Shown in pieces: positions 50,590 to 61,571 of a stretch of DNA of 64,000 bases (positions are counted from its first letter, which is position 1; every line of letters starts with the position of its first letter). The notes beneath the pieces were generated by a model, which saw nothing but the letters and a program-made list of their open reading frames with translations, was not told where the DNA came from and did no database searches. The DNA is from Limnoperna fortunei (taxonomy: Eukaryota; Mollusca; Bivalvia; Mytilida; Modiolidae), in NCBI GenBank assembly GCA_944474755.1, contig OX104118.1:69011575-69075574 (forward strand). The letters are read 5' to 3'. The position numbers and the translations under genes were made by a program.

Positions 50590-51990
50590 TCTTCTCTGAA
50601 ACCACATGGCCAATTGAAACCGAACTTGGCCAAAATGTTCATTGGACCTTTACAAAGTTTGTGTTTTTTATTTGGATTGGAAAACTAATATGGCCGCCAC
50701 CGCAGGACTTAGTTTAATATAGGACCCTATAGGAAAAAAGTGTGAAAAGGCTTCTTCTCTGAAACCGGTGAACCAATCGAAACAAAACTTACTAGCAATA
50801 TTGTTTGGATGGTCCTTTTTAAAGTTTATGTTTTCTGTGTCAATTGGAAAGTCAAAATGGCCGCCACAGCAGGACTTAGCTTAATATAGGACCCTATGGG
50901 GAAAAGTTTTAAAAGGCTTCTTCTCTGAAACCGGTTAACCAACCGAACATAACTTACTAGCAATATTGTTTGGATGGTCCTCTATAAAGTTTATTTTTTT
51001 ATGCCAATTGGAAAATAAAATGGCCACCACCTCAGGACTTAGTTCAACATTGGACCCTAAGGGAATTTTTTTTAAAAGGCTTCTTCTCTGTAACCGGTTA
51101 ACCAACGGAAACAAATCTTACTAGCAATATTGTTTGGATGGTCCTCTATAAAGTTTATGTTTTTTATCCCAATCAGAAATTCAAATGGCCAGCAGCACTG
51201 CAAGACTTGGTTTAACATATGAGAAAAAAGTTGAAAAGGTCTTCTGCTCTGAAACTAGCTCTGAAACAATCTAAACAAAACTTACTACCAATGTGTGTTT
51301 GATGGTCCTTTATAAAGTCTATGTTTTTTATGCCAATTGGAAAATCAAAATGGCCACCACCACAGGACTTAGTTTAACATAGGACCCTAAGGGAAAAAGT
51401 TTAAAAGACTTCATTTCTGAAGCCGGTAAACCAATTGAAACAAAACTTACTAGCAATATTGCTTGGATGGTGCTCTATAAAGTTCATGTTTTTTTATCCC
51501 AAACGGAAATTCATAATGGCCTCCACCGCAGGACTTGGTTTCACATTGGACCATATAGGAAAAAGTTTAAAAGATCTTCTTCTCTGCCACCGGTTAACCA
51601 ATGGAAACACAACTTACAGGCAATATTGTTTGGATGGTCCTCTTTGAAGTTTATGTTTTTTATGCCAATAGGAAAATCAAAATGGCTACCACAGCATTAC
51701 ATAGATTAATATAGGGCCCTATAGAAAAAAGTTTTAAAAGGCGTCTTCTCTGAAACCAATTAACCAATGGAAAGAAATACATACTAGCAATATTGTTTGC
51801 ATTGTCTTCTTTAAAGTTTATGTTTTTTATTGCCAATTTAAAATTCAAAATGATCCCCACCGCAGGACATAGTTTAACATAGGACCCTATGGGAAAATTT
51901 TTTAAAAATCATCTTCAAAAACTGGTTTACCAATGGAAACACAACTTGCTAGCAATATTGGTTGGATGGTCCTCTATAAAGTTTACTGAA
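50590..51990 (+). repeat. 165-bp tandem repeat, about eight copies
   Basis: Each unit carries GGACTTAGTTTAACATAGG, ACCCTATGGGAAAA, AAAGGCTTCTTCTCTGAAAC, CAAAACTTACTAGCAATATT, GTTTGGATGGTCCT and AAAATGGCCGCCACCGCAGG. Landmarks at 50,721, 50,888, 51,051, about 51,220 (internal deletion), 51,381, 51,548, 51,713 and 51,881 give a 160-168-bp period. Open frames crossing it are shadows; copies differ in frame-shifting indels. Tandem arrays like this are common inside non-autonomous bivalve Helitrons, and Helitron-like 3' ends flank it on both sides. Confidence 0.85.
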
Positions 51991-52040
51991 AATTACAGGA
52001 CTTTGACATCAAGGAAATGCCATCTTCATTGCCTATAAAA

Positions 52041-52077
52041 ACAGGTTAGCGGATACAGGCTGTCAAGAGCCTCTGTT
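52041..52077 (+). mobile_element. Second, mutated Helitron-like 3' terminus
   Basis: ACAGGTTAGCGGATACAGGC then TGTCAAGAGCCTCTGT parallels the terminus at 50,545-50,579. AGGCT (52,057-52,061) pairs with AGCCT (52,068-52,072), and CTGT stands where CTAG would be. It follows the 165-bp array, so array plus terminus may be one element. Confidence 0.45.
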
Positions 52078-52149
52078 TTATTGAAGAAGGGCCAGAATGA
52101 ATGATCAATATCGGAAATATCTAACTTCTAGCTGTTACAATATCTCATG

Positions 52150-52500
52150 TTATTCAATCTGAAACTGGTCCACAGCTTGACTTGGGGGCTACATCTGAGT
52201 GTGGTGTCCCACATGATCACAAGCCAAAGAAATTTATGAAACTAATCCCAGATCTTTTAAAATAAGACCCCTCCATGTCCAGCCTTTGTGCTCTTGTCAT
52301 CGATGGTGCCCAATTTCGCATGTTAACAAAAAATATCTATAGATTGCAGCTGGCTTTACCCAACCGAAGCCAAGATATGGTCAGAAGGAACAACAGGTCA
52401 AAATGAGTAGAGTATTATCAGCAACCGATTGAAGTTGATGACCTCATTTTGTCAGATGAATTTACATCTCAGAACTTTAGCAGTCTTTTTATTATGGCAT
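52150..52500 (+). pseudogene. Coding relic, possibly of a mobile-element protein, with two in-frame stops
   Basis: A single frame reads LAVTISHVIQSETGPQLDLG, ATSECGVPHDHKPKKF, MKLIPDLLK, stop, DPSMSSLCALVIDGAQFRML, TKNIYRLQLALPNRSQ, DMVRRNNRSK, stop, VEYYQQPIEVDDLILSDEF, TSQNFSSLFIMA, stop. The frame is kept for about 115 codons apart from the two stops, which is longer than expected in this AT-rich background. 'ALVIDGAxxxxML' is reminiscent, from memory, of uncharacterised bivalve proteins of transposon type, but I cannot assign a family. Confidence 0.3.
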
Positions 52501-52524
52501 AAAAGAATATGTTCTGTGTAAGAC

Positions 52525-52755
52525 TGAGAAAGAAAAAAATATATATTTTCTGTTAAAATGTTGAAAGAAAAAAAAAATTATCTTTTCAGTTTAAGAATGA
52601 AAAAGAAAAAATATCCTTTTTGAAAGAAACAAAATTATCTTTTCGAAAAGATAAAATGTCTTTTCGGAAAGAAAAAAATTATCTTTTCGGAAAGAAAAAA
52701 TATATATTTTCTATTATAGACTTAGAAAGAAAATATTTTATCTTTTTGTAAAATG
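52525..52755 (+). repeat. Low-complexity A-rich repeat, ~25-35-bp degenerate units
   Basis: GAAAGAAAAAAATTATCTTT and TTCGGAAAGAAAAAA-type words recur about eight times with irregular spacing. It is simple-sequence derived. Confidence 0.75.
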
Positions 52756-53484
52756 AATAAGTTGGAAAATAATTTTTGATGAAAATGAACACAACATGCA
52801 ATAAAGAAATTGCTTTAGGTTTCCCTGCACAACTTATGATTAAATAAAATTTTATCATTTTAACAGGACGAAGAATGATAAACTCTACACAAATATATCA
52901 TTGAGTTGAACTGACATTACTTGATTAAATTGAAACAAGTTTTGAAAGTTCTTGTATATGAAGTAAATGTGACTTTTAACAATTTAAAAAGTTAAAGAAG
53001 AGAAGAAATAATTTGGTAAGTATGTGTTACAAAAAGTTTTATCTTTTTGGGATAAAATTTTATCTTTTTCCCAAGAACATAAAATAATTAACTTCATATC
53101 ACACTTTGATAATTTCAGACTTTATCAAAAAAGATCAGACCCTCTTATATATGTTTTCAATTATAGTGATTTCCTCCAAACCGACCACATTTTCGTCTTC
53201 ATATGATTATGTATATTCTTACGCGGCACACATTTTAATGTGAATAGGGTAACGGAGGGAAAACTAACTGTCAGGATTAAACCCTAGTTTTGGCATAACA
53301 TCGATGTATGACGTCGACTAACTCACAAGCAAAGAACTTGTTACTGTCTCAACAATGCAGACGTGTTATTATAAAGCTCATGTACATGTAGCTGGAACCT
53401 ATGTTTATATTTCCATTCTAAATATTGTTGAATGTAAATCATATAAATCATATGGTATGTTGTATGCATGTACAGATAGACATG
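52756..53484. other. AT-rich sequence without recognised features
   Basis: No gene, structured RNA or repeat could be supported here. Confidence 0.5.
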
Positions 53485-53835
53485 TCATTTAATGGCACAA
53501 GTAGCTAGTAATATCACACTGAGCCTAATCAGTGACATTCCTGTAAAATGAACTAGTACTATCACACTCAGCCTTATAGATGACATCTCTATACAAGTAG
53601 CTAGTAATATCACACTCAGCCTTATCGATGACATCTCTATACAAGAAGCTAGTAATATCACACTGAGCCTAATCGGTGACATTCCTGTAAAAGTAACTAG
53701 TACTATCACACTCAGCCTTATAGATTACATCTCTATACAAGAAGCTAATATTATCACACTCAGCATTATCGGTGATATTTCAATAAGTGACTAGAATTAT
53801 CACCCTCAGCCTTATCGGTAAAATTTCTGTACAAT
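53485..53835 (+). repeat. 48-bp minisatellite, seven copies, dimer-like pattern
   Basis: ATCACACT recurs at 53,513, 53,561, 53,609 and 53,657 and on at 48-bp steps, with GAGCCTAATCGGTGACATTC and CAGCCTTATCGATGACATCT subtypes. Because 48 is divisible by 3, the minus strand stays open and would give a 16-residue repeat (MSSIRLSVILLATCIE). That frame follows from the period and is not evidence of a gene. It is unrelated in sequence to the 48-bp repeat at 49.7-50.2 kb. Confidence 0.9.
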
Positions 53836-54130
53836 CAACTATTAAAATATTAAAAAAAGAAATATAAATGGTTTTATTCTGCAATGAGCGCTTGCCGATG
53901 CATATTAGTTGGGGGGATGGGGGGTTTCTGTAACCTTCAAGTGTCAGCTTCCAAATACCAAACTCATATAATGATATTGACAAATACGCAATTACAATCA
54001 TTGGTTGAGTTGCAAAGCTTTTTTTCCTGTTTTGAGTACAGAAGACACATTTAAGCAACTTTTGGTAATGAAATTTTAGGACAAAATTTATGTGTGTTGT
54101 TTGCCTAATATAAAATTATTTTTGCTCAAT
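53836..54130. other. AT-rich sequence with one G-rich patch
   Basis: GGGGGGATGGGGGG at about 53,911 is the only notable word. Nothing else is recognised. Confidence 0.4.
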
Positions 54131-54236
54131 CGATCTTAAGTTATATATATATATATATTCGTTTAAAAATATGTACAACAACATCTAGATACATAATTAA
54201 AGCGAAAACAAAGTTTTACACTTTAAAAAATTGCAC

Positions 54237-54272
54237 AAATATTTCGCCTGACCAACAGGCTTCGTCAGTGTT
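54237..54272 (-). ncRNA. Hammerhead-like motif, possible Penelope-like element remnant
   Basis: On the minus strand CTGACGA (54,268-54,262) is followed by A, then GCCTG, loop TTGGT, CAGGC (a perfect 5-bp stem) and GAAA (54,245-54,242). This is the CUGANGA / helix II / GAAA layout of a hammerhead ribozyme. Hammerheads with a very short helix III are known from Penelope-like retroelements. Against it: an extra A sits before helix II, the expected cleavage triplet reads GUG instead of NUH, and helix I pairing is poor. It is probably decayed or only hammerhead-like. A TA microsatellite (about 54,141-54,160) lies nearby. Confidence 0.35.
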
Positions 54273-54310
54273 TTTACAACGAATATATTTATAAAGGTTG
54301 CGTTGCTGTA

Positions 54311-55004
54311 TAAACTTGTTGGAAACATGTCTTTACCAGTAGATATATGCAAAAGTCATGTTTATGTCTTTGGATTTTGTCGAATTTTAGTTGCTGTGCA
54401 CTTTAGTTCACTATTTCAGTTCAAACACATATAGGCTTATACTAGCGCATTATAATGTTATTTTAAAACATAAAATATGTCCAGGATGTCGGTTATTAAG
54501 AAATATGACACATTAAAAATTGGCCTAACAATTGCCTGGTTAACTATTTACCTACGATATTATTGTGGTATCCGATATAATCATCAGGACAGGAATGTCA
54601 TATAGAACACCCTGAATGTGGCTTTCTCAAGTTTCCATTTGTGTCTGGTCTATACACATCATAACACTGTGAATAATGGGTATTTGTAAATGTTCCTCAT
54701 CAATAGACGTATCATATTGCTAGTGTTTAGTTGTTGCTAAAATATTGCCTATTCATGACAGGCTTTTAACAAATATTCATCACATTACATCATATATCTA
54801 GTGTTAAGTGTCTAATACTGCTAATTGGAGAAAATCGGGAAACCATAATATAATCCTTTACGGCGTAGTCAATTTATTATGATTTGGACCGTTCTCTACC
54901 GATATTGCGAGTGTTAAAATGCAAATGATTAACATTAACAACAATCAAGTCAATAACGATGCGAAATGTGGTTGTTGTATCAGAACTGAAATCATATGTA
55001 GATA
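54311..55004. other. AT-rich sequence without recognised features
   Basis: No coding or repeat structure could be supported. Confidence 0.5.
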
Positions 55005-55325
55005 TTTAAAAAATGTTCGGAGATCTTATATTTGTGTCCAATCAACAGACATAGTCACAAACTAACTATATGCAGACTAAACACTATACTATTTTTAAAA
55101 CGATTAACTGATTAATGTTTGTTTAGGTCCATTTCTGAAATAATTCTATCTTTGGGAACCACGTGATTGTATGTAAATACTGAACAATGTTTGAAGACCT
55201 TATGTACATGTCTACTCAATAGACATAGTCACAAACAAAAGATCTTTAGATTCCACCGTTAACTATTTCTGACACGATTGATTGATGTTTGTAGGGTCTA
55301 TTTCTGAAATAATTCTAGAAGACTT
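55005..55325 (+). repeat. 174-bp tandem repeat, two diverged copies
   Basis: ATAGTCACAAAC occurs at 55,051 and 55,225, preceded by AATGTTCGGAGATCTTAT or AATGTTTGAAGACCTTAT and followed by TTTCTGAAATAATTCTA in both. Confidence 0.75.
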
Positions 55326-55549
55326 GGGTAAGATAAATATTCACTAAGCTGCATATTTCATGAATTAACTACACAAAGAAAGAATTTATCTGAAATACTC
55401 ATAACAAATTTTATAATAATTCTACTATATTACCTTACACGTTCTACCAAATATCTGGCAGTTTTATAACTGAAACAAATAACAAAAAATTAATGGATTC
55501 CGTGACATGAAGCAGACAAGAAAACGGCTGTTCAAATTAAAGAAAGATA

Positions 55550-55815
55550 AACCAACATAATCAGTTATCCGTCGATTGACTGACACTATAATGTGGTATT
55601 AATAGTTGTATTTTGGTGAATGTGTAACCAATATAACCAGTTATCTTTCGGTTGACTGACAGTAAAATATGGTATGAAGATTTATATATAAGGAAACTTG
55701 TAACCAACATAACCAGTTATCCTTCGGTTGACTGACAGTATAATATGGTATTAAGAGTTCTATTTTGGGGAATGTGTAATCAACATAACCAGTTAACCAT
55801 TCAGTTGCCTGACAG
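55550..55815 (+). repeat. 76-bp minisatellite, four copies
   Basis: CAGTTATCCGTCGATTGACTG-type words start at 55,562, 55,638, 55,714 and 55,790, exactly 76 bp apart. Each is preceded by AACCAACATAAC and followed by GACAGTATAATATGGTAT. Confidence 0.9.
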
Positions 55816-56350
55816 AATAATAATCATATGATTGTGTGTTCCGTATCACATGATTGCGCGTGGTCACCGTATCACATAATTTTGATCTCGATTGAAATTC
55901 TTAATCAGTTGTCCTCGACTCAAATATAAACATTATAATTCGGTTCGTCGATTATAAAATTGTCTAGTCCCAATAAAAATGGTACGACATTATATAGCTG
56001 AATAATTGCTAACGCTACTTAAAACCTGACTTCAAGGAAAACAATATAAGCCGTCAAACAATGTTGCATAACAAATGTAATTTTTTTACATGTCTCAAAC
56101 TCAGTAAAAGAATTATCAGGCATTAACGATCTGCTGACATTGACGTTCGATTTCTTAAGTAAATTTATCGTCCCACCTACGACACTCGGTTAATTTGTTA
56201 AATATTGCACTTGGACAAAGACACACAGATTTCTCAGTAAAGCGATCACTGAAAAATTAACGCTCGGTTATATAAGTTAATAGTTCATTCGAACATCGTC
56301 TCTCGTTTATTTTATAATATCTGTTATTATGGTAGTTTTCAAAGAATTGT
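55816..56350. other. AT-rich sequence without recognised features
   Basis: Nothing supportable was found apart from two ATCACATGATT/ATCACATAATT words near 55,850. Confidence 0.45.
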
Positions 56351-56354
56351 TTTC

Positions 56355-56530
56355 AAATCGTATTTCTAAGAATTTTTATTTTTAAATCGCAAAAGTGCAT
56401 GACAATAGTATCCTAAGAATTGTTATTTTTAAATCTTAAAAGAACATTTCATAGTTTTCTCAGAACTATTATTTTTGAAATATAAAAGTAAATGAAAGAT
56501 GTTTCTTTGAATTGTTATTGTACAACAAAT
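56355..56530 (+). repeat. Degenerate ~48-bp AT-rich repeat, about four copies
   Basis: CTAAGAATTTTTATTTTTAA, CTAAGAATTGTTATTTTTAA, CAGAACTATTATTTTTGAA and TTGAATTGTTATTG follow at roughly 46-50-bp steps. Confidence 0.6.
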
Positions 56531-57655
56531 AGTTTTTAACGTAATTTACCTTGAACACATCACGACATTTCGATATCATGTTGTTAACAATTGAGTGACT
56601 CGGTCTATACAACGAAATACATACAGGTGACTTTCGCAATAAAGCAAATGTCCGATATATAATCTATTGTCGCTTTAAAGGATTTTCATAATCAAAAGCT
56701 ATCACCTTTTCTAAAATACCTATATGATTATCTCAGCGTCCTAAAACTAAATATAACATAAATATGTCAATAACAACGTGATTTCTATTAAAAAGGCCAA
56801 AGCCACCTGTCCCCAAAAGCAATGCATATATCTTTCATATATTTTCAAAAATACATAAAGTTTAATAAAGTTACTATCGCTCTATGCCTATACTACTATA
56901 TCAGCTACATGTATATATAATTTATAGTTATTATATATTTCCAAACAAATTTTAATAAATTCTTGTGATGGCTTTCTTTATCACCTGTTTGATAAATATA
57001 GCTTTGATTGTTGTATTTTTGATTTTTGGCAACACTAAAAAAGTCTAAATATCGGACAATAATTGTCTCCTTGTCAATGCATGTTAATATAGCATACACA
57101 TTTATAATTAAGTTTCTATATATACGATTGATCAGAATTTAACTGTAACTTATTAAGTCACAAAACGCTTTGCCAAGACAAAAAATCATGGTTGATTTTG
57201 TGAAAATGTGGAGACGTGATCCTCCATTCAAGATCCTATTGATTGGAAATGAATACATAGCGTTCTGAATGTGTCTCGATTGTTATGTTAACGACCACAT
57301 TAATATATGAGTATTATACAAAATTGTAATTTTTTTCATTATATCAATTATACAGTATGTACTAATATATAATTATTTAGTACAAGACCAATGGACAGGT
57401 GAGACTTTCTTGTGTTCAAAAAATGCCAATCGGGTATACAGAATCAACATTTAATTTAATTGTACTGTGTTAAAACATTTCCTACTTTCGCTCTCTTAAA
57501 AAGTTTGGGAGTCTGGGAAATGGATAGTAATAGTAGTGTACGTCTGTCCACCTACACCACTGAATGTAATTTAATAACATTTTCACGTATTCTTTGCTCC
57601 TAGTACACGATTTTTACATTTTGATCGGAATTATAGTTGGGGTTCCCCCTAGCAA
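56531..57655. other. AT-rich sequence; one short unassigned open frame
   Basis: Mostly featureless. An ATG at 57,188 opens a 26-codon frame (MVDFVKMWRRDPPFK, ILLIGNEYIAF) ending TGA at 57,266-57,268. Its composition is more protein-like than its surroundings and it could be an exon scrap, but I do not recognise it. Confidence 0.3.
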
Positions 57656-57659
57656 AATC

Positions 57660-57995
57660 ATGTACTCAGTCCTAATATTAGGCATATGAAGTAAGGCAGT
57701 GCATCCTAATACACCCTAACACCAACAAACAGGAGGGTCTCGGCTTGTCCTAATATTAAGTATAGGAAGTAAGGCAGTGCATCCTAATACACCCGACCAT
57801 CAACAAACAGGGACTCAGCTAGACCTAACATTAAGTATAGGAAGTAAGGAAGTGCATTCTAATGCACCCGACCACCAACAAGCAGGGACTCAGCTAGTCC
57901 TAATATTAAGTAGAGAAGTAACGCAATGCATTCTAATAAACCCGACCAACAAACACGGACTCGACTAGTTCTAATATTGGAAGTAAGGCAGTGCG
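57660..57995 (+). repeat. 75-bp minisatellite, about four and a half copies
   Basis: CCTAATATTAAGTATAGG, AGTAAGGCAGTGCATCC, TAATACACCCGACCA and CAACAAACAGGGACTCAGCT recur. Starts are at 57,671, 57,749, 57,824, 57,899 and about 57,970. A 75-bp period keeps a frame open (25-residue repeat with APDHQQAGTQL), but this follows from the period and is not a gene signal. Confidence 0.9.
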
Positions 57996-58583
57996 TAACT
58001 ATTTGTTTTTGTTGAAACAGCCATTTAGAGGCATGTGTCTAAAGCGACATCAACGTTCATTATTCAGTGGTCGTTGATAGAAATCAAGAAGATCTAAACG
58101 TTTAACTATAGTTTTTCTAGCAAATCCAGCTATAATTTGAAGCTTTCAAAATATAATTTCGGGTTTATATGAAAACGAGTATGTTTAAATTACCCAAATT
58201 AGTAACTTCGGTTCATGCTAAATTAGTATGGAAATCATACATTAAATAACGATTATCAACTGTCATGACTGTTGCATCATGTTGTCTAGTTATTAATAAA
58301 ATTGTGCCTTTCTTTTTTTTTCTTTTTTGTTATTTTTGTGGTACTTTTCGAGAGTCTCCGAGTAAAAATATTTGAACAAAAAATTAGATCTTAACAATTG
58401 GATTACATCTTTCTGTATTGAAAATAAGAATTTAAATGAAATATATTCTTGTATTTTCAAATGTAAAGATTATAGTATAATAAACATTTTTAGGTGCAAA
58501 CTACTTCAATATAAACAACCTACAAAATCCTTCCTGTATGGTCACATAACTCATAACTACGCAAACAAAGGTTTGATGTACCT
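57996..58583. other. AT-rich sequence upstream of a retroelement relic
   Basis: Open frames here are Ile/Asn/Lys-rich and unconvincing. The last part may be diverged retroelement coding continuous with the next feature, but I cannot show it. Confidence 0.35.
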
Positions 58584-58685
58584 AGGTTGAAGTTATCCCT
58601 TCTGAACTTCTATGTTCGTCACCATGACTTAATTGATCGATATGGGAATTCAATCTCTCGAATACGATCGGACATTTTCGCCTAA
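58584..58685 (+). pseudogene. C-terminal tail of a bivalve retroelement ORF
   Basis: The frame gives RLKLSLLN, FYVRHHDLIDRYG, NSISRIRSDIFA and TAA at 58,683-58,685. From memory, reverse-transcriptase-type ORFs common in bivalve genomes end with a closely similar block (KVSLxKFYGRHHDLVDRYG, SISxMxxDLF) followed by a GC-richer 3' UTR, which is what follows here. No upstream reverse-transcriptase motif is readable, so the copy is 5'-truncated or badly decayed. It cannot be functional alone. Confidence 0.5.
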
Positions 58686-59085
58686 TCATATGTAGTTTTT
58701 CCTATTCCTGGATTTGACCTTTTTCTAGATATGAGCAACTCGGCGGGTGTCTAATTACAGGCGTATGCTGCTAAAAATTAACTTTTGAATTACAAATTAC
58801 ATTAAAGCACATTGTAATGGGATATAAAATGTATAAAATGAATTACAGGAAATGTAGTTATTTTTAACTATTTCAGCATTTAGTACCTTTTACTAAAAGC
58901 AGACACTGCTTACTCATCCGGAGCACTTGAGTGCACCCGTGGTTTTTATTGGGTTCGGGTTACTCTCTTTCTGTTTTTTGTGTTTTTGGTTTTTGTGTTG
59001 CCTTTGTCTATTTCCGGATTTGTAACTGTCCCCTGACTTTTGGCACTTGGTGTTCGGTCGGTTTTCTTTGCTATTTTCCTTTTTT
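58686..59085 (+). mobile_element. 3' UTR of the same retroelement
   Basis: CTCGGCGGGTGTCTAATTA, then after AT-rich sequence CTGCTTACTCATCCGGAGCA, CTTGAGTGCACCCGTGG, TTTTTATTGGGTTCGGGTTAC and TGTCTATTTCCGGATTTG. This succession (GGCGGGTG..., CTGCT..CC..CCGGAGCAC, TGAG..CACCC, TGGGGTTCG) is one I associate with a very abundant Mytilus repeat downstream of the ORF tail above. It supports a mussel origin. Confidence 0.5.
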
Positions 59086-59895
59086 ATAAATATAAATCAT
59101 TCTATGTATCAGAACAGAAAAAAATATTAAAAAGTTATAGAGTTAACTTGTCTATTTGAGAATATTTGAGTATAATGATAGAAAATTAAAACTAGAACGT
59201 AGTATTTTATCACAAAAAAGTAAAGAAAGAATTGATGTGGGTTATTTGTATAAGTTAATATGAATTTTCTTAATATTTTGATTATTATCATGGCGAATAA
59301 AATATATTCACATTTAAGTAACGATCGACACTTAAGTATAGTTGTGAAAAATATTTGAAAAAAAAAATGAAAGAAAAATTGGAATAAATGTAGTAGTAGT
59401 TAATGGTCAAATGGAAACACCATAAGTTTTCTGCTTTTAGAGCCTCTTTCAAATGGAAGCGATGCCTCTATTACTTAAATATATTTTTAGTATTCTTTTC
59501 TAATTTTAACAAACGTATTTTTAGACTGATATGTACTTTTATAAAACATATAATTCCACCCCAAATTCTATGGTTGAATAAAATAAAATATTTATATTAA
59601 AAGCATAGTCGGAAACAGTGTGATATTGTTTCTGATATTGTTTTCTTTTCAACTAGCGATTAGAAGCAAATAGAACTAACTTTTATGCATTGTACATATG
59701 AAAAAGAACATTGTGTCATGTATAATGTTGTTAATAATAACATATTTGACAGTTTAAAATAAATTTGTTTCCTATTTTTGTATTGAACACCATGTTTTCT
59801 ATTACTTTACGTTAATGATTTGTTTTGTTTATTGTCTTACAAATTCGGAAATTATTTTCCGTTGCATTCGTTTATTAAAAGGTGAGAGTCTCTAC
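59086..59895. other. AT-rich sequence without recognised features
   Basis: No supportable gene or repeat. Confidence 0.5.
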
Positions 59896-60329
59896 AGGTA
59901 GCACAGTAGTAAATGCTTTGGCTATAGTCGAAAACACTAACATTGATCAGCATTTACCTGGACTAGGAAATTAATAAACTTTCATTTACCATTTAAAAAA
60001 TATATGCCATATATATCCGTGACCAATTCCTTTTTTCGCTAGTTAGAACATTTTGAGACGCTCCCACTTTTTTATGCAATTTCTAATGCAGTGAATGTAA
60101 AAATACTACATTGTTTAAAAAATTACCAAAATTTTATCTTGCAAGATCTGAGAAAAATTTTACCACTTTTTAAAACTTAATTGATGCAGGAGCTTACAGC
60201 TAAAAAATTGTACACATCTAACCACTATTTACCAAATCAGAACACAACGAAGTATTCAGTACTGTACTTAATGTAGGGTACACAATCTGGTAACTTGTTA
60301 CTGGTACACATTTACTACTGTTATGCCTA
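59896..60329 (+). repeat. ~435-bp direct repeat, copy 1
   Basis: From AGGTAGCACAGTAGTAAATG to ACTGTTATGCCTA this matches 61,572-62,009 at roughly 95% by eye. Copy 1 has an extra ~22 bp near 60,276 (GGGTACACAATCTGGTAAC) that looks like an internal slippage duplication. It has no coding. Confidence 0.85.
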
Positions 60330-61571
60330 TACCAAGTTTGCAAGAGAACCAATTTAGCAAATATTTCTACATCAAGTACATAGGTCATATTTGAATTAAA
60401 ATCAATAAAAGATATATTGGTATTCAAAGTGTTCTTGAAAAATTCTTCTATTCTTTAGCCCTACCCAAGGAGAAAAATTGCATATGTATATAACATGTGT
60501 TTGAAGACATCTTCAGAATAAAAATTTGCATATCTGTCACTGCCCCTGCACTTTTAAATAAGAAAATAATATCAAAGTTCTATAACAGATACCTTTTAAA
60601 TGCACAAGCCTTATATTATACTATTGGCCAGCCCAATCTATGCTGGCACACTAAGATATGGTGGCTTTCAATAGCTGACCACTCCATCTTTTAAACTATG
60701 CCATATTGTCCCCTAAATTGTTTCAAAGAGGCTTCAAATTAACAAGATGGTGCTTTTAGACAAGAAAACCTATTAAACAAGTACAAATAAATGAACAAAT
60801 TTTAATTTAACCTGTTTTATACCTTCAATTAGTGCAAAATAAAAGTACCAATATTTCAGTCAAAGGCTGTTGATAACACTAAATTCCACAAAAAATTCTA
60901 CTTAAGTAAAGGAAATCTGTTTTCTCTTTTAAGATGGATATTTGGACCCTTATTATGCCTTTACAAACCATCTGTTGAACAGGTTTTGTTAAATCATGTG
61001 CATAATAATCACTTTTATAGACAATACATTACCATTTTTGGCTAATTTTTGCTTATTTTGGACTAAAATTTAAAAAAAATTTGAACTTGTTCCTATTAAT
61101 TTGCTTAATCATGGTCCTAAATTCAGCAATTGGGGACAAAATATAGTTTTCAGCCAAAGGTTTTCATTGTCATATCAAAACTTTGGGAGAAATTGATCGA
61201 AAGTTCAAACTGATCAGTACGGTTTTAAATTTACCTTATTTTTGGCCTAATTTTTTTAATCGAAATTTAATTTTATGCCCATGAATATGCCCAATTCATT
61301 GCGAAAAGTAAAGATGACCATACAGAAAGAAAGTTAAAATGGAATAAAGACAGGAGAACACTTTCCTGTGATTGTTGGTGGTTTTTTAATATGTGTATAT
61401 AGAAAAATGCTAAAAGTGCTGACTTAGCAGTTTTTATAGTGTCCATTCGACAATACCTTCTTTTTGAGTACTGCCTTCAGTTAGTTTCAACAAGAGATAC
61501 CACAATCTATGCAAAAAATAACCTTGATTTACTCTAAGAAATAAAAATCCACAAAACATCATCTGACATAT
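60330..61571. other. Unique 1.24-kb interval between the two direct repeats
   Basis: AT-rich, with no reverse-transcriptase, integrase or gag-like reading frame and no primer-binding-site-like word next to copy 1. I see nothing that explains the flanking duplication. Confidence 0.5.

Noticed and set aside
51435..51709. Two overlapping open frames in the 165-bp array
   Set aside because: They translate the tandem repeat, are broken in other units by indels and have no recognisable motif.
53485..53709. Minus-strand 74-residue repeat protein (MSSIRLSVILLATC)
   Set aside because: The frame is open only because the minisatellite period (48 bp) is divisible by 3; flanking copies break it and there is no start, splice or composition signal.
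53905..53930. G-quadruplex regulatory element
   Set aside because: Only two G runs (GGGGGGATGGGGGG) in otherwise ordinary sequence; too weak to call.
54575..54600. Third hammerhead (TCATCAG, minus-strand CTGATGA)
   Set aside because: No GAAA box or helix II follows on the minus strand.
57777..57968. 63-residue repeat protein (APDHQQAGTQL)
   Set aside because: Same reason: a 75-bp minisatellite period keeps one frame open by arithmetic.
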